NCBI GenBank assembly: GCA_937910265.1
Contig: CALEPD010000317.1
Coordinates: forward strand, 1-6,183
DNA: 6,183 nt
Source of the DNA: an uncultured Bacteroidales bacterium
GTDB taxonomy: Bacteria; Bacteroidota; Bacteroidia; Bacteroidales; P3
Direction of reading: 5' to 3'
Below, piece by piece: positions 6,003 to 6,183 of the stretch. The position numbers were made by a program, and so were the translations under genes. Within the stretch, counting starts at the first letter, position 1. Each line of letters begins with the position of its first letter. The notes under the pieces are model-generated. The model was not told the origin of the DNA. It searched no databases and worked only from the letters and a program-made list of their open reading frames with translations.

Positions 6003-6183
6003 GGCTATCCTCCTTAATCATTTTGATAAGCATACTGAACACTTCGTTGCAGGCACGGTCGATATTCTGCTGACGCAGTCCGGAATAATGCATCAATTTG
6101 GTAACGGTGCGATGTGGCCCCGCAACTGCCATCCAAACTGTGCCTACGGGCTTTTGCGGCGTACCGCCAGTGGGGCCAGCAAT
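5995..6183 (-). CDS. cinA: CinA-type protein, C-terminal nicotinamide-nucleotide amidase domain (partial, N-terminus beyond window)
   Basis: The final 62 residues and stop codon of a CinA C-terminal domain are present. IAGPTGGTPQKPVGTVWMAV at the window edge is the signature of this family (GIAGPxGGTxxKPVGTVxxA), and GLRQQNIDRACNEVFSMLIK matches the helix that ends the domain. The domain deamidates nicotinamide mononucleotide to nicotinate mononucleotide in pyridine nucleotide recycling. Whether this is a full two-domain CinA (about 415 residues) or a stand-alone PncC-like amidase (about 160 residues) cannot be told, because the gene begins outside the window. The stop (TAA, 5997-5995) lies inside the DMT-like gene. 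Confidence 0.88.
   Translation of the reverse strand: MAGPTGGTPQKPVGTVWMAVAGPHRTVTKLMHYSGLRQQNIDRACNEVFSMLIKMIKEDSHA
6009..6015 (-). promoter_or_regulatory. strong Shine-Dalgarno sequence for the DMT-like gene
   Basis: AAGGAGG lies 6 nt before the ATG at 6002, inside the end of the cinA-like reading frame. It settles the start of the DMT-like gene. It stands out because the other starts in this window have AT-rich leaders without such a match, which is usual in Bacteroidota. Confidence 0.75.

Noticed and set aside
1..6183. CRISPR array, tRNA/rRNA genes, insertion sequence or integrase
   Set aside because: No regularly spaced repeats, RNA gene signatures, transposase motifs or terminal inverted repeats were found on reading both strands.

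Overview
The window most likely comes from a member of the Bacteroidota, probably the order Bacteroidales. Three things point there: a promoter-like TAnnTTTG element, AT-rich gene starts that mostly lack a Shine-Dalgarno sequence, and a C-terminal module (HAYVDLGLSVKWATCNVGA) that recurs in proteins of this group. This is a judgement from motifs, not from a database search. Every gene I can support lies on the minus strand, so transcription runs from high to low coordinates.

Right end (5995-6183 and 5625-6002): the last 62 codons of a CinA-type protein (nicotinamide-nucleotide amidase domain) overlap by 8 nt the start of a complete 125-residue, four-helix DMT-like membrane protein (DUF486). 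This looks like an ordinary chromosomal unit. It is closed by a probable intrinsic terminator (5561-5590) with a weak AT-rich hairpin and a long T-tract.

Middle and left (1-5418): after a probable Bacteroidota-type promoter (5495-5525) comes a compact run of five genes. In transcription order they are: (1) a small single-pass membrane protein with a charged, probably coiled-coil tail; (2) an 816-residue membrane protein with about four helices, two Rossmann/RCK (TrkA-N)-like domains and a C-terminal divergent RyR domain; (3) an ECF-type sigma factor; (4) a protein joining an anti-sigma-like N-terminus, a C39/papain-like cysteine protease domain with an apparently intact Cys-His-Asp triad, and a C-terminal RyR domain; (5) a TIR-domain protein with a coiled coil, a proline-rich linker and the start of the Bacteroidales C-terminal module, cut by the window edge. 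Genes 2/3 overlap by 1 nt (TAATG), genes 3/4 by 11 or 26 nt, genes 4/5 are 20 nt apart, and genes 1/2 are 55 nt apart. This supports a single operon.

Read together, genes 1-5 look like an undescribed sensory or conflict (immunity-like) module. A TIR enzyme could act on NAD, a membrane protein with NAD-type Rossmann domains could respond to it, two proteins share a RyR domain that may recognise a common ligand or partner, and a sigma factor with a protease-containing putative regulator could control expression. The domain calls are supported by visible motifs. The functional wiring is inference.
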